DNA of 64,000 nucleotides from Hofstenia miamia (GCA_004352715.1 SCFE01000089.1:522478-586477), one strand, 5' to 3'. Positions 25,407 through 36,485 are shown, counted from the first letter of the stretch. Numbers and translations are program-made. The notes: generated by a model from the sequence alone, not told the origin.

Positions 25407-26406
25407 NNNNNNNNNNNNNNNNNNNNNNNNNNNNNNNNNNNNNNNNNNNNNNNNNNNNNNNNNNNNNNNNNNNNNNNNNNNNNNNNNNNNNNNNNNNNNN
25501 NNNNNNNNNNNNNNNNNNNNNNNNNNNNNNNNNNNNNNNNNNNNNNNNNNNNNNNNNNNNNNNNNNNNNNNNNNNNNNNNNNNNNNNNNNNNNNNNNNNN
25601 NNNNNNNNNNNNNNNNNNNNNNNNNNNNNNNNNNNNNNNNNNNNNNNNNNNNNNNNNNNNNNNNNNNNNNNNNNNNNNNNNNNNNNNNNNNNNNNNNNNN
25701 NNNNNNNNNNNNNNNNNNNNNNNNNNNNNNNNNNNNNNNNNNNNNNNNNNNNNNNNNNNNNNNNNNNNNNNNNNNNNNNNNNNNNNNNNNNNNNNNNNNN
25801 NNNNNNNNNNNNNNNNNNNNNNNNNNNNNNNNNNNNNNNNNNNNNNNNNNNNNNNNNNNNNNNNNNNNNNNNNNNNNNNNNNNNNNNNNNNNNNNNNNNN
25901 NNNNNNNNNNNNNNNNNNNNNNNNNNNNNNNNNNNNNNNNNNNNNNNNNNNNNNNNNNNNNNNNNNNNNNNNNNNNNNNNNNNNNNNNNNNNNNNNNNNN
26001 NNNNNNNNNNNNNNNNNNNNNNNNNNNNNNNNNNNNNNNNNNNNNNNNNNNNNNNNNNNNNNNNNNNNNNNNNNNNNNNNNNNNNNNNNNNNNNNNNNNN
26101 NNNNNNNNNNNNNNNNNNNNNNNNNNNNNNNNNNNNNNNNNNNNNNNNNNNNNNNNNNNNNNNNNNNNNNNNNNNNNNNNNNNNNNNNNNNNNNNNNNNN
26201 NNNNNNNNNNNNNNNNNNNNNNNNNNNNNNNNNNNNNNNNNNNNNNNNNNNNNNNNNNNNNNNNNNNNNNNNNNNNNNNNNNNNNNNNNNNNNNNNNNNN
26301 NNNNNNNNNNNNNNNNNNNNNNNNNNNNNNNNNNNNNNNNNNNNNNNNNNNNNNNNNNNNNNNNNNNNNNNNNNNNNNNNNNNNNNNNNNNNNNNNNNNN
26401 NNNNNN
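25407..26406. other. Assembly gap, 1000 N
   Basis: Exactly 1000 unknown bases, so probably a nominal gap size. Apparent long open frames across it are artefacts. Confidence 0.98.
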
Positions 26407-26687
26407 TATATATATATATATATATATATATGAGAAATGGAAGCCATCCTCTAAAATATCTCTACAAAAGTGAACCAAACTCAAGGATTATGAAATTCGA
26501 TAATATTAAAAGATAGTGGTATATTGTTAAACTAACACCCATTGCTAGTTTTTTTCCATATACCTTTATAAATCTTGTAGCTGATTTCAAATTAATTTAA
26601 TTATTGTATAAAATTTGCTTTCGTTATGTTTGCGTATGTACACGTTTAAATGAAAATTTTTCAATAATTGGTAATTAATAATATCAT

Positions 26688-26709
26688 GGACTACTAATAT
26701 TAGTAGTCC
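26688..26709. repeat. Perfect 22-nt palindrome
   Basis: GGACTACTAAT followed by its exact complement ATTAGTAGTCC. The surroundings are AT-rich intron with no other feature. Confidence 0.65.
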
Positions 26710-27299
26710 GCAATAATATTGACTGAGTTAATTATAATTTATAAAGCGATTTCAAGAAAATTTCGAAAAACAATACTGTGAAAAAAGTTAAAATAAGTGT
26801 TATGTAAATTGTAAATTTTACATAATATTGTAGATTTATTACGATAAATAATATTGCAAAACTTTCTGTCAATCGGTAAATAATTTCAGTCAAAAACATG
26901 TTTTGGGTATTTACACGGTGACACCATACAAAAAACTCGAAAAAATCAAAATTATTTGGAAGTCGAATGTTTTTCAAGTGTCCTACTTGAGGGGTTGAAT
27001 CTCTCTTATTTTCGGTGTTTAAACGTGCCGTGCCATTGGCTCTTTCAAAACCGAAAACATCCCTGTCTCATGTCACGTGTAAACAGTGTATATAGAATTT
27101 AAGGGACCACTTGACCAATTAGTTGGTTCCATTTTGTCTAGAAAAAATTATTGTATTGAATGCAAAGAAAAGGAAAGTTTGTATGCATGATTGGTGAACT
27201 TTTCATGACGGAAATTGATTTGGACTGGCGTTGCTAGATTGGTTGTTTCGAACTTTGTAATTTTTAGTAAAGCGAATATTCCATAATTTCCCTATGAAA

Positions 27300-28669
27300 T
27301 CGATGACGACCTTGTTCTTATATTCAATAAAAATTAATTAGCTTCTTTTAAAAGCGTATGCGATCTTTATGCGCTAAAGTTTTATTATCCCTCTGTAATT
27401 GAATTAATGTAATTTATCCAAAAATATTCAACAATGTAGTTTAATTTGTAGAACTTTTTGAAACAATAAGTTTTTTTAGGAATAAATTTGGGGGGGGGTG
27501 GAGACGATTGCTGTTTGTGGAATTTATTGGATTACTTGTCGTTAGCAAGCATTGTCTTTTAGATTCACTAATTATTAGTACCAAGTATTCTGCTTCACTT
27601 TTCCTCAGCTCATTTACATTCCCTTCAATTTAAATATTTCCTTTTCACAAATTTCTTAAAATTCCATTCGCTGCAATCTCATTAGCAATTGACATGCAAA
27701 TTCGAGGAAATTTAATTCAATTTGATCTTCATTGCAAATTTGTTTTCTTTCCTAAACAAAGCCCATGTATGTGTTGAATGAGCTAAAAAATAAACAATTT
27801 TGGAAAATTAGTGATAGTTTTTGGTTAACCCATAGCACTTGCATAAAAAGTTCATTGTTATTCGGCGAATGTTTTAGAAGAAGTATTTCCTAAACATAGT
27901 ATCAGATGTATCCAACGAATGTTGCGTTTCTAATTCAATCATTAAAATTTTTTCAATCTTTAGTCNTCGATGACGACCTTGTTCTTATATTCAATAAAAA
28001 TTAATTAGCTTCTTTTAAAAGCGTATGCGATCTTTATGCGCTAAAGTTTTATTATCCCTCTGTAATTGAATTAATGTAATTTATCCAAAAATATTCAACA
28101 ATGTAGTTTAATTTGTAGAACTTTTTGAAACAATAAGTTTTTTTAGGAATAAATTTGGGGGGGTGGAGACGATTGCTGTTTGTGGAATTTATTGGATTAC
28201 TTGTCGTTAGCAAGCATTGTCTTTTAGATTCACTAATTATTAGTACCAAGTATTCTGCTTCACTTTTCCTCAGCTCATTTACATTCCCTTCAATTTAAAT
28301 ATTTCCTTTTCACAAATTTTTTAAAATTCCATTCGCTGCAATCTCATTAGCAATTGACATGCAAATTCGAGGAAATTTAATTCAATTTGATCTTCATTGC
28401 AAATTTGTTTTCTTTTTTAAACAAAGCCCATGTATGTGTTGAATGAGCTAAAAAATAAACAATTGTTGCTCGTAGCGAAGTAAAAAATTAGGCACAGTAT
28501 CTTGGAAAATTAGTGATAGTTTTTGGTTAACCCATAGCAATTGCATAAAAAGTTCATTGTTATTCGGCGAATGTTTTTTAGAAGAAGTATTTCCTAAACA
28601 TAGTATCAGATGTATCCAACGAATGTTGCGTTTCTAATTCAATCATTAAAATTTTTTCAATCTTTAGTC
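27300..28669 (+). repeat. Tandem duplication joined by a single N
   Basis: The segment 27300-27965 is repeated at 27967-28669 with very high identity, with one N (27966) at the joint. Both copies run from TCGATGACGACC to TTTAGTC. Differences are a short insertion of about 36 bases in the second copy (28464-28500), a G-run length change (9 against 7 G), and scattered substitutions. This is the pattern of two alleles or overlapping contig ends placed side by side. Confidence 0.85.
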
Positions 28670-28684
28670 CTTGTTTTTATTAAA

Positions 28685-28689
<5 letters not shown>

Positions 28690-28716
<27 letters not shown>

Positions 28717-28898
28717 NNNNNNNNNNNNNNNNNNNNNNNNNNNNNNNNNNNNNNNNNNNNNNNNNNNNNNNNNNNNNNNNNNNNNNNNNNNNNNNNNNNN
28801 NNNNNNNNNNNNNNNNNNNNNNNNNNNNNNNNNNNNNNNNNNNNNNNNNNNNNNNNNNNNNNNNNNNNNNNNNNNNNNNNNNNNATATATATATATAA
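28690..28898. other. (TA)n tract containing an assembly gap
   Basis: A TA run (28690-28716), 168 N (28717-28884), then more TA (28885-28898). The assembly evidently failed to cross a long TA microsatellite about 50 bases before an ABCD3 exon. Confidence 0.95.
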
Positions 28899-28947
28899 TT
28901 ATATATATTTTTGTTCAATTTTTTTTATATATTTAAATAATATTTAG

Positions 28948-29061
28948 AGGCCCTATATGACATTGGGTACTTTACGTGATCAAATCATTTATCCGGATTC
29001 CGTTGAAGAGCAACGAAGAAAAGGTGTATCGGACAAACAACTTGAAGAAATTCTTGATAAT
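28948..29061 (+). CDS. ABCD3: ABCD3 exon: after the Q-loop
   Basis: Thirty-eight codons in phase 0, acceptor ATTTAG, donor GTACTA (usable but not strong). The translation begins [20 protein letters not shown] and ends KQLEEILDN. This is the helical-domain segment after the Q-loop, where PMP70 has the highly conserved [12 protein letters not shown] motif. The variable stretch after it ([12 protein letters not shown]) differs from vertebrates, as expected. The exon starts right after a gap in a TA tract; its own sequence is complete. Confidence 0.95.
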
Positions 29062-29138
29062 GTACTATTTTTAGTGATTTTGTTGCTTATTTTTACGAAT
29101 TAATTTTAAAAATCTTTTATATAATTTACGCATTTTAG

Positions 29139-29234
29139 GTCCAACTCGGCTCAATTCTCGCTCGTGAAGGAGGTTGGGAGAATACTCAGGACTGGATGGA
29201 TGTACTAAGTGGTGGCCAGAAGCAACGCATTGCA
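29139..29234 (+). CDS. ABCD3: ABCD3 exon: ABC signature motif
   Basis: Thirty-two codons in phase 0 between acceptor TTTTAG and the strong donor GTAAGT, after a 77-base intron. It encodes VQLGSILAREGGW, then DWMDVLSGGQKQRIA. The signature LSGGQ (29205-29219) contacts the ATP held by the partner subunit in the ABCD3 dimer. Here it is the canonical form with glutamine; from memory, vertebrate PMP70 has glutamate at that place. The small intron contrasts with the 13-kb and 5-kb introns on either side. Confidence 0.95.
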
Positions 29235-29824
29235 GTAAGTATACTTTATTTGTTTAAAATACATTTGCGACAAGTTCCACTGGTTTTTTTAACTAGTACT
29301 CTTCATCTTTGATATGATCCGATTTGAAAAGAAAATATTTCGAATTCAGAAATCAGCAAATTTGCAGAACGGAGCTAGAAATGTTTTTGGTTTTTGCTAT
29401 TTCTTCCATAGGTAAGAAAAGAAATGTTGGTGGAACTGTTTATAATAATCTCTGCGATCTTTCTCGCCAACAGGCCCGAAAGTTATAATTGAACCTCTAA
29501 ACAATAAGACTTATTTATATTTAATATGAAATTAATCATCATACAGTAATGGAAAATAGAATTCTGTCACCCATGATTTGTCATAAATATTTCTATGAAA
29601 TGGACGCCAAGAATGTCATCGTTATTTTTTAATTAAATTTAGGGTTGCAGAAAGAGGAATTCATCAATGTTGAGACATAATTATCTCGGAAATCTCAAGG
29701 AAAAATGCTACAATGATTGTAGTTAGCTAATCTTTTCTTGAAAAAATGTATTCGGCCACTTTAGACCAAATCAGAGAATCTGTAAACAAAATTTCATGGA
29801 GTTAGCTTTTTCAGTCTATTCATA

Positions 29825-30500
29825 TTGAAAATATCTACTAAGAGTCTTTCTTCGCCATATATGATGCCTCTTTCAATCCGCGAGTTGATTATCTCCAAAC
29901 ATTTGGAAGAGATGAGTCACCGTAAGATAGCCCGACTTGTAGAACTACCTCGAAGTACTGTTGGGGATATCATCAGTCGTTTCATTTCTGAAAACATCAT
30001 TGCGCCCAACCTAAAGTCCGGAAGACCAAAAAAACCTCCAAAAACTCTCCATCAGCTCTTATGTGCCTTTCAAAGCGAAATCCCAAGAAAACTTCAGAGG
30101 AATTTCGCAAGGAATGGGCTGATGGTCACCTTGTGACAGCAAAAACTGTGCGAAACATCCTGAAGAAGTACTCAATAGGGACTTTTGTGGCACCAAGAAA
30201 ACCATTCTTAACCTCAAAGCAAAGTTTACGCCGGGTGAGGTGGTCCAATTTAATGGGAGACAATTCATCTGAACATTGGTCTAATGTTATATTTTCAGAT
30301 GAGTCAAGATTTGAACTATACTCATCGAAAAGAATGTTGATAGAGACCAACTGGGCAGAAGTTCAGATTTTTGCTTCAACTTACTCGGGGGACCATGAAT
30401 TATGAGTGGGAAGTCTGTAATGGTATGGGGTGCAATATGGAAGTGTGGCTTTCGCATGATTGTTCACATCACTGGTACTCTTCTATGCTCTTAATATGCT
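29825..30500 (+). pseudogene. Tc1 transposase, N-terminal and mid part, frameshifted
   Basis: The first frame encodes the paired-like DNA-binding domain: IRELIISKHLEEMSHRKIAR, STVGDIISRF, KSGRPKK. A frameshift near 30060 leads to a second frame with the second helix-turn-helix (TAKTVRNILKKYS) and the first catalytic aspartate in VIFSDESRFEL. Another shift near 30395 gives SGKSVMVWGAIWKCGFRMIV, a hallmark of Tc1 transposases. The gene then stops matching at about 30500, before the second aspartate. It cannot encode an active enzyme. Confidence 0.85.
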
Positions 30501-32124
30501 TGTATATTATGAAGCAGAGTAGTGATTTACTTGATCTGAGTATGTTCAAAGGCTAAATTTCGACAAGATTTTTGGCTCTTTTTCAATTAATTGTTCTAAT
30601 GTTAGACCAGCGGCCGGTAGTTCTTGCCCTTGTTAAAATTTCGGATGACAAGAGCCTCAAGTCGGCCTTCCGATTAAAAACCTCGAGATCATCCTTGACC
30701 AAGCCATTATTCACGTCAAGCCTATTTATGTTCTGACCAAAGTAACTCAGGATCAGGAGTTGAATATTTGCGACCAGTTGAAGTTCCTTTTGCAAGTAAT
30801 ATCTCAGCTGCTTTCACGAATGGGTCACCAAGTAACTGTCGAGTAGAGATTACTTCAGCAAGCTGTACACCGAAAGTGCAGTTAACGTACAGAAGTTTAT
30901 TCCTTGTCGGTTTGGTCCTTCAGAAGTTAGCTTCAATTTCTCCTGATGATGAGCAGAAAATTTTGCAGTAGAGGAACACGCACAACGAATTCCAACCGCA
31001 AGGTTTTTGCGCAAACGATTTCAGCCTTTTCTTTCGTGCCCACTCACTAAGTATAGCTATGTTATCAATGTGTCACTGTCAACTTTCTCGGAAAAAACGG
31101 TTAAGGGATTGGAGAAAATTCCCGAATACATGCAAATCGCGCGCGCTGATCTTCTTGATGAATTCACTGTTTACAAATTTTTGTTTGCCAACAACACAGT
31201 ACAGCTCCAAGATTTTCACCGCATCGGAGCTTTGGAATCGTACCAATGCCTTCCCAGACTTCTACAGTCTGTTTTGCTAGTGTGTGGCCACAATATGGTA
31301 GTTGAGTCGGGATTCTCGCACATGAAGTTAACAGAAATTGATCATATAAACCAGATGTCTATGGAATTATACGATCCACTAAGAACGATACAGGAATTTT
31401 TCTTCCGTGAAGACTTTGAGAACTTTCAGATGTCAAACGGATTGGATGAAATGGTCAAGATGGCGTCCAAGAAATTCAAAGAAGAAAGCAACGCAAATAA
31501 GGTGGTCAATTCCCGAAAGAAATCGTATGCTGAGGATCTTCGTCAGGAGCTGAATGTGTTCAAGCGGAGAATGGCAACCACAGTGCAGAAGGATATCACA
31601 TCAACTACCTCTGACATCGGGAAGACTGAAGCTCAAACGGAAAAGAGCGAGACTTGAGGCTGATTAAGACGCAGTTGCCATGTCCTTCATTAACAACATT
31701 TAATAATGCATTAATACTTTAATGCATATCTTAAATGGCGTGGTTTGCTGCTGTTACGCGCAGTGCCAGTACTTAAATTTTTTTTCATGTAATCGTATGA
31801 TTGACAACTTTATCATGCCTCCGCAATCGCTCATATTGAGCTCTTTTCAGTTTAATTTTTGTCGTTCGTCTGTTTTGATAGTGTTTTCTGCAAGCTACAT
31901 GTATACCTTCAGTGTATTGCTAGAAACGTACATTTTGGTGGACACTGTCTGCTATGAATTTCTTCTGTGTAATTTTTAAGAATATACAAAAGGTATCTAA
32001 AAAGCCGGTTTCTAGTAACTTTTGTGAGGAATATTGCTTGAGGTAATATGTCATTAGGTCATTCTATGACTTGAGGTTCCTAAAAAGTCACTATTTTCAG
32101 TTCAATGTCAAGTCCCTAGAAAAA
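30500..32124 (+). mobile_element. Foreign segment nested in the Tc1 element
   Basis: Between the two transposase pieces lie about 1.6 kb unrelated to Tc1. The middle is an ORF with a hAT-like C-terminus (30957-31657). The first part (30583-30800) is fairly open on both strands and unrecognised. No terminal inverted repeats or target duplication of the insert were found, so its borders are approximate. The catalytic middle of the Tc1 gene is not seen anywhere, so a deletion accompanied or followed the insertion. Confidence 0.5.
30957..31657 (+). CDS. hAT-like transposase C-terminal ORF
   Basis: About 233 codons are open. The usable start is unclear, because the frame opens after stops near 30950 without a clear ATG. 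The part around VESGFSHMKLTEIDHINQMS resembles the C-terminal dimerisation region of hAT transposases, which has an E-x-GFS-x-K type core after a hydrophobic helix (CLPRLLQSVLLVCGHNMV). The tail is a charged helix rich in Lys, Glu and Arg ending in EKSET. A hAT origin is likely but the family is not settled. The ORF is unbroken, unlike its Tc1 host, which suggests a younger insertion or retained coding. Confidence 0.55.
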
Positions 32125-32218
32125 TTCAACCAAGTGGTTAGTCTTAATTTTTGCTTCAATCCCTGATCGCCTTGAAGTTGTTATTCGCTCAAAGGGACAC
32201 CCTACAAAATATTAGAAG
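32125..32218 (+). pseudogene. Tc1 transposase C-terminus
   Basis: The frame reads KWLVLIFASIPDRLEVVIRS then KGHPTKY and a stop. This is the standard Tc1 ending, a helix with SIPxR-type sequence and KGxxTKY. It lies just inside the right terminal repeat, as expected. Confidence 0.8.
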
Positions 32219-32577
32219 AAACAATTTTGTTGCTAAGTGCTTGTATTGCATCAATTATTAATTTATGTATCTTATTTTGAATTTACTTTTTTCGGATTTG
32301 CTTATTTGTTAAAATTTTTTCAGGTGGCCGAATACATTTTTCCAATACAAGTTTTCTAATTTTGATTAAAAATTAATAGCCATTTGTTATTCTACATATT
32401 TTATGGTATTAGACATACAAATTTTTCTTTCTTAATCAAAGTAAGACTTAGTGATAATTTTAGGCACACTCTATCCAATGAATTCTCATTATTTATTCAA
32501 AATAGCAAGGTGGTCGAATACATATTTCCAGTACTGTATTTCATTTCTCTTGTGTATTTTTAATGTACATATTTTTA

Positions 32578-32580
<3 letters not shown>

Positions 32581-32611
<31 letters not shown>
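32581..32611. repeat. (TA)n microsatellite, 31 bases
   Basis: Pure TA tract 44 bases beyond the right end of the Tc1 element. Confidence 0.95.
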
Positions 32612-32619
<8 letters not shown>

Positions 32620-34435
32620 AATGTGAATTATGTAAGTAAGCATAAATGCGAGCAATAAATCAATAGTTATATCGATTGTAATTGATGAAAAATAATATCG
32701 ATGGTAATATCACTCCTTTCGTATCTATATATTTATATATTGAAATCGCTTGTAGTAGATTGATGTGGGAAATGCAGTATTTTTGCGTTTAAAAATTCGT
32801 TAGTTAATTCATGCTATTAAGCTGTTTTTAATACACGAATTCCTAATTAAAAAGTATAAATCATTTAATTCAATATTTTGCTTTGTTAAAATATTTTGAG
32901 TCTCAATTTGCTTAAATGTTAGAAGAACGGTGTAATATATTCGTTATTACATCAGTTTTAATGTTTCTAACCGATGTTTTTGCATAAATTCCTTACCTAA
33001 TATAATATACATCTACATATAGCGACGGTTTTCTAGTAAAATTTTTGATTGACTTCACCGCTTGTGTTTTATTTAATGTTGTTAATTAGGTTTTTAACAA
33101 ATTCGTTGATAAATGCTGTACGAAGTCAACCATTTTAAAAGCCATTACCGCTTGTCGGGGAAGCGACACTCTTTCCACAAACGCGCATTCAATCAAAGTT
33201 TTTTTCTACAATGCGACTTATTTAAATTCATTTCCGTTCATGCGAAAAGATTTTTTTCAATCAATTTGCACTTTCATTAGTATCTCCTATAAACATTCTT
33301 TCTCTAAAAGTTTACCGAGATTTCCACTCCAATTATATCTTGTTTAATAACATATTAATTACAATGCTATACGTTTTTCGAATTTGTTCACGAGTTTCAA
33401 GACACCTAGTTTTCTTAGTTTTCAGTTGTGGTACGTCGAAGTCATTTTTTAAAGGTTTTAGTTTATTGCGAATTGAATGACAATTCGTAATGCAACGTTG
33501 CCAATGGTTTTTAAATTTAGTTGTCCAATACATTCCTGAGAAATCGTGTCAGGTTGATTCTTTCTAAGCAGAGCTGGCTGAAAACATTGGTTGTTTTTTC
33601 AAAGTTTTTTTAAATGTTTTTTTTCAAAAATAGAAACTTTTGCATGTTTATTTGAAAATATTTTTCAATGAAATTGTTAAAAAAACGCTTTTCGAAGGCT
33701 AGGAGAATCTATGTCCAAAGTATTAAATTTCCTTGAAATCAAATTTTCTGCGGAAAATTTCCTACGGAATGTTTTTACCTGCTAGTGTCAAATTTTGATG
33801 CCTTAGAGCGGGTCTTTTGCAAGATGGGCTTTATTTATGGAAGCTTAAGGACCGTCCTCAAATCAAAAATTTTTTAGAGTTAAATTCTGTCACCAGTTGT
33901 TATAAAGTTTTTTAGAAAAACATATTGTGAACAAATAAAAAGCTTTAAACGTTTTTTTCAAAGGCTTTTATTTTTTCAGGTTTTGTTTATAAATTTTTAT
34001 CCTGTTAGCTAAAGTTTTATATCTAATATTTTTAAGAGGGATTGAATATTTTAAAAAAATTCAACCTAAAGCTTCCCGCTGGCCTTTAAATTTGTGTCAA
34101 AATTATAAGATATCTATTATTCAATGAAAATTTCGTTTTTTAGAAACACTCAAACTATCTCAATTCGTTGAAATATTAAAGAAATCCAATTCTATTAGAG
34201 CAAAAACTAACGTCAGCTATTTTTTTGTAGAGGATGTGGAAACAATCGGGATTTTAAAGTGGAAGCGAAAGAGGTTTCTTCTAAAACGAATAATTTAATT
34301 TTTGAATTTTAGTGATTCATATATCTCCAATTTTTTTAATTTCAACTCCTTTAAAACCAACTTTAGCTTTAGCCTTAGTGTAAATGTAAATGTAGACATT
34401 TCGCTTGTAATTTGTTTATTAACGAGTAAGCTTAG

Positions 34436-34597
34436 ATGGCGAGAATATTCTATCATAAGCCACAGTTTGCCATTCTCGATGAATGCACCAGTGCTGTCAG
34501 TGTTGATGTCGAGGGTTACATTTACAACCATTGTCGAGAACTTGGTATCACACTATTTACAGTTTCTCATAGAAAGTCACTGTGGACGTATCACGAG
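34436..34597 (+). CDS. ABCD3: ABCD3 exon: Walker B, D-loop and H-loop
   Basis: Fifty-four codons in phase 0, acceptor CTTAG, donor GTATGC. The segment begins [20 protein letters not shown]: the Walker B run FAILDE ends in the Mg-binding aspartate (34478-34480) and catalytic glutamate (34481-34483). SAVSVD is the D-loop. TVSHRKSLW contains the H-loop histidine (34568-34570). All catalytic residues are present, so the ATPase half looks functional. The opening ATG is an internal methionine, not a start; an open frame beginning here would miss the upstream exons. Confidence 0.96.
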
Positions 34598-36407
34598 GTA
34601 TGCTTCCACTATCTCTATTGTTTCAATAGACGTGTGGTAGTGTTGTCCTGGTCTATATTTTGGTTTGTTTAAACAGTTTTTACGTCTGAGAAATAACATC
34701 TAGAAAATAACTAATCAACATCTAACAAGAGTAATGTCATTATTTCATAATGGTTGCTTTTGACCTTAAACAGTCTGGGGATTTTTGAAAAATTTTCATG
34801 ATCCTATAAAAAAATTTAGACACTCATAGCCCTCGGCCCCGCGACCTCTGACTTTGTGCACGGCACGCCTCAATGGGTTTGGAATATCTTTACACATATC
34901 AAGAAACAAAGTTCTTTGTTGCCTCCAGGGGCTCAAAACCTTCTAAATACATGAACACTAGGTATGGAGAGAATTTAAGTCTTTTTCAAAAATTCGAAAT
35001 TTTCAAAGAAGACTTGTTAATCTTTTCAACAACCTCTAGAAATTTACCTTTCATTTTTCCAACATAGATTTGAGAAATTTGTTTGTGAAAGACAGTAATC
35101 ACTGATCAGCTTTATGTGAAATTGATTGTAAATAAATGTTAGTAAGATTTTCATGTTTTCGCTCAAGCTTCGACTGTTTTCTATTTACATGTAGAATAAT
35201 TATTTAGTAACCTCATATAATATATTAAATAAACTTTTGTCTACTCATTGAATTCTTGGTTCTGATTGAAAATTTCTCATTAGAAAAGACGTTCCAGTTT
35301 TGTTCCTTGATATTTAATTTCAAAATTTGTTTCAGAAATATTTTTCGTTGAATAATTTTTACACTAATGAATTCAATTCATTCAATATTTAGGCATTTCC
35401 ATCATAAACTTAATAACGATTGATGCAAGTATGACTTTTCGATTCTAAGCATTTTGTACTGGTGGCGTTCCAGTCCGATTTTTGTTTTGCTTGATCTAAG
35501 ATTTGTGATGAATGTGGTTATGCCGCTGTCGCTTGTATTGACAATTCGGTTTCCCATAACTGCAGCATCATTTTGCTTTAATGACTTTTTCAGTGGGCAT
35601 ATCCTACTAATAAGTGTGCTACTTTCCGCTTTCTCTGATTAATTAAATTTTTTGGAAATCCGTGCAGATGAAATTTCCTGTTACAACATTCTTGTATCCG
35701 TTGACGTCACTATTGTTTTATTAATGATCGCTTAGGATTACCGACATTTCAGAAAGTTTCTCTTCTGCAAACATTTTTAGGTTTTTTCGATTTGTTAGTT
35801 TTAGGAGCCTTTGTTAAAAAATAATTTTATTAAGATACATGTAATTCTGACAAATATATTTCTCTAACATACGGTAAGTACAAGTACATGTAACATATCC
35901 CATTTATGAGAAACTGATTGTTGATTTAAACGAATTAGAATGGGACATGGTGTGACGGTCATGAGTTCTTCTGAGATTTCTAATTTCCGTGACGAGTGAA
36001 TTCGTGTCATTTATTGAGATGCTAGAGAAAGAAAGTAGACAGAACCCATTTAAGGAGAACAGGGATTTTGCTCTGATAGCGATTTTGTCTCGACCATCTG
36101 ACGATAAAAAAATTCATCGTGCATTTAAACTGCAGAAGAATTTTACATTATCGGTGCAAATCACTGATAATTTATTTCTTGAATACATATTTCTTCACTT
36201 GAAATTGATGTTTTTAGTTTATTTATGTTGATAATTGATACTTCCATATTGTATCTTAAATTCATCAGATGTGCTTTAATAGTTTTTGGATGTGTTCAGT
36301 TGATTATTTTTGTTGTGTAGCTCTTGGCTAACTATATTTCTAGTTTACATGTTGAAGATTGGCGTAGTTACTCCACAGTTTTTGAAACATAATATTGTCT
36401 ATTTTAG
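34598..36407 (+). other. ABCD3 intron, about 1.8 kb
   Basis: Bounded by GTATGC and TTTTAG. Contains copy B of a dispersed repeat (34805-35060); the rest is T-rich with nothing recognised. Confidence 0.85.
34805..35060 (+). repeat. Dispersed repeat family, copy B
   Basis: The longest of three related copies. It shares CCTCTGACTTTGTGCACGGC and CGCCTCAATGGGTTT with the others, then a stretch ending in CAAGAAACA. Further downstream it shares with copy C a phrase of the form CTTTYTCAAAAATT followed by AATTTTCAA. No ORF or poly-A tail was identified, so the class is unknown. Confidence 0.5.
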
Positions 36408-36485
36408 TATTATCTTCACATGGATGGCCGTGGCTCGTACACCTTCAAAGAAATTGATGACGAGACAGAGCAATTCGGATCTTAA
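36408..36485 (+). CDS. ABCD3: ABCD3 last exon, with stop codon
   Basis: Twenty-five codons and TAA (36483-36485), after acceptor ATTTTAG. The translation YYLHMDGRGSYTFKEIDDET then EQFGS matches the PMP70 C-terminus (YLHMDGRG, and a final FGS). With it the window holds the last 171 residues of the protein. The 3' UTR is not defined; an AATAAA at 37401 is one candidate polyadenylation signal, without further support. Confidence 0.94.
   Translation, partial: YYLHMDGRGSYTFKEIDDETEQFGS

Larger units (their letters stand above)
15782..28947 (+). other. ABCD3 intron, about 13.2 kb
   Basis: The intron is bounded by GTATGC and TATTTAG. It holds two copies of a mariner-superfamily element, several (TA)n tracts, a duplicated segment joined by one N, and two assembly gaps (25407-26406, exactly 1000 N; 28717-28884). 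Segments not listed separately (15782-17750, 21080-24910, 26432-27299) are AT-rich, with nothing recognised. Confidence 0.85.
29544..32536 (+). mobile_element. Tc1-like transposon with IR/DR ends and nested insert
   Basis: Both ends carry long terminal inverted repeats with two direct repeats each (IR/DR). The outer repeat is CAGTAATGGAAAATAGAATT at the left (29544), mirrored at the right by the complement of CAGTACTGGAAATATGTATT (ending 32536). The inner repeat is GAAAAATGTATTCGGCCAC at about 29741, mirrored at 32326-32345. TA flanks both ends (29542-29543, 32537-32538), the target duplication of Tc1/mariner. Inside are the 5' two-thirds of a transposase gene (29825-30500), a foreign segment with a hAT-like ORF, and the last codons of the transposase (32125-32218). 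The terminal structure is seen directly; the nesting is inferred. Confidence 0.75.
29235..34435 (+). other. ABCD3 intron, about 5.2 kb, holding a Tc1 element
   Basis: Bounded by GTAAGT and GCTTAG. Most of it is the Tc1 element 29544-32536, then a TA tract. The remainder (32612-34435) is T-rich with no recognised feature. Confidence 0.85.

Noticed and set aside
25268-26516. Very long open frames on both strands
   Set aside because: They run through 1000 N and exist only because unknown codons are not counted as stops. Only the transposase part before the gap is real.
28610-28936. Open frames of repeated Tyr-Ile
   Set aside because: Translation of a (TA)n tract plus an N gap; the same holds for the frames at 49857-50239.
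34302-34640. 112-residue + strand ORF overlapping an ABCD3 exon
   Set aside because: It is out of frame with the conserved ABCD3 reading, which has splice borders and all motifs.
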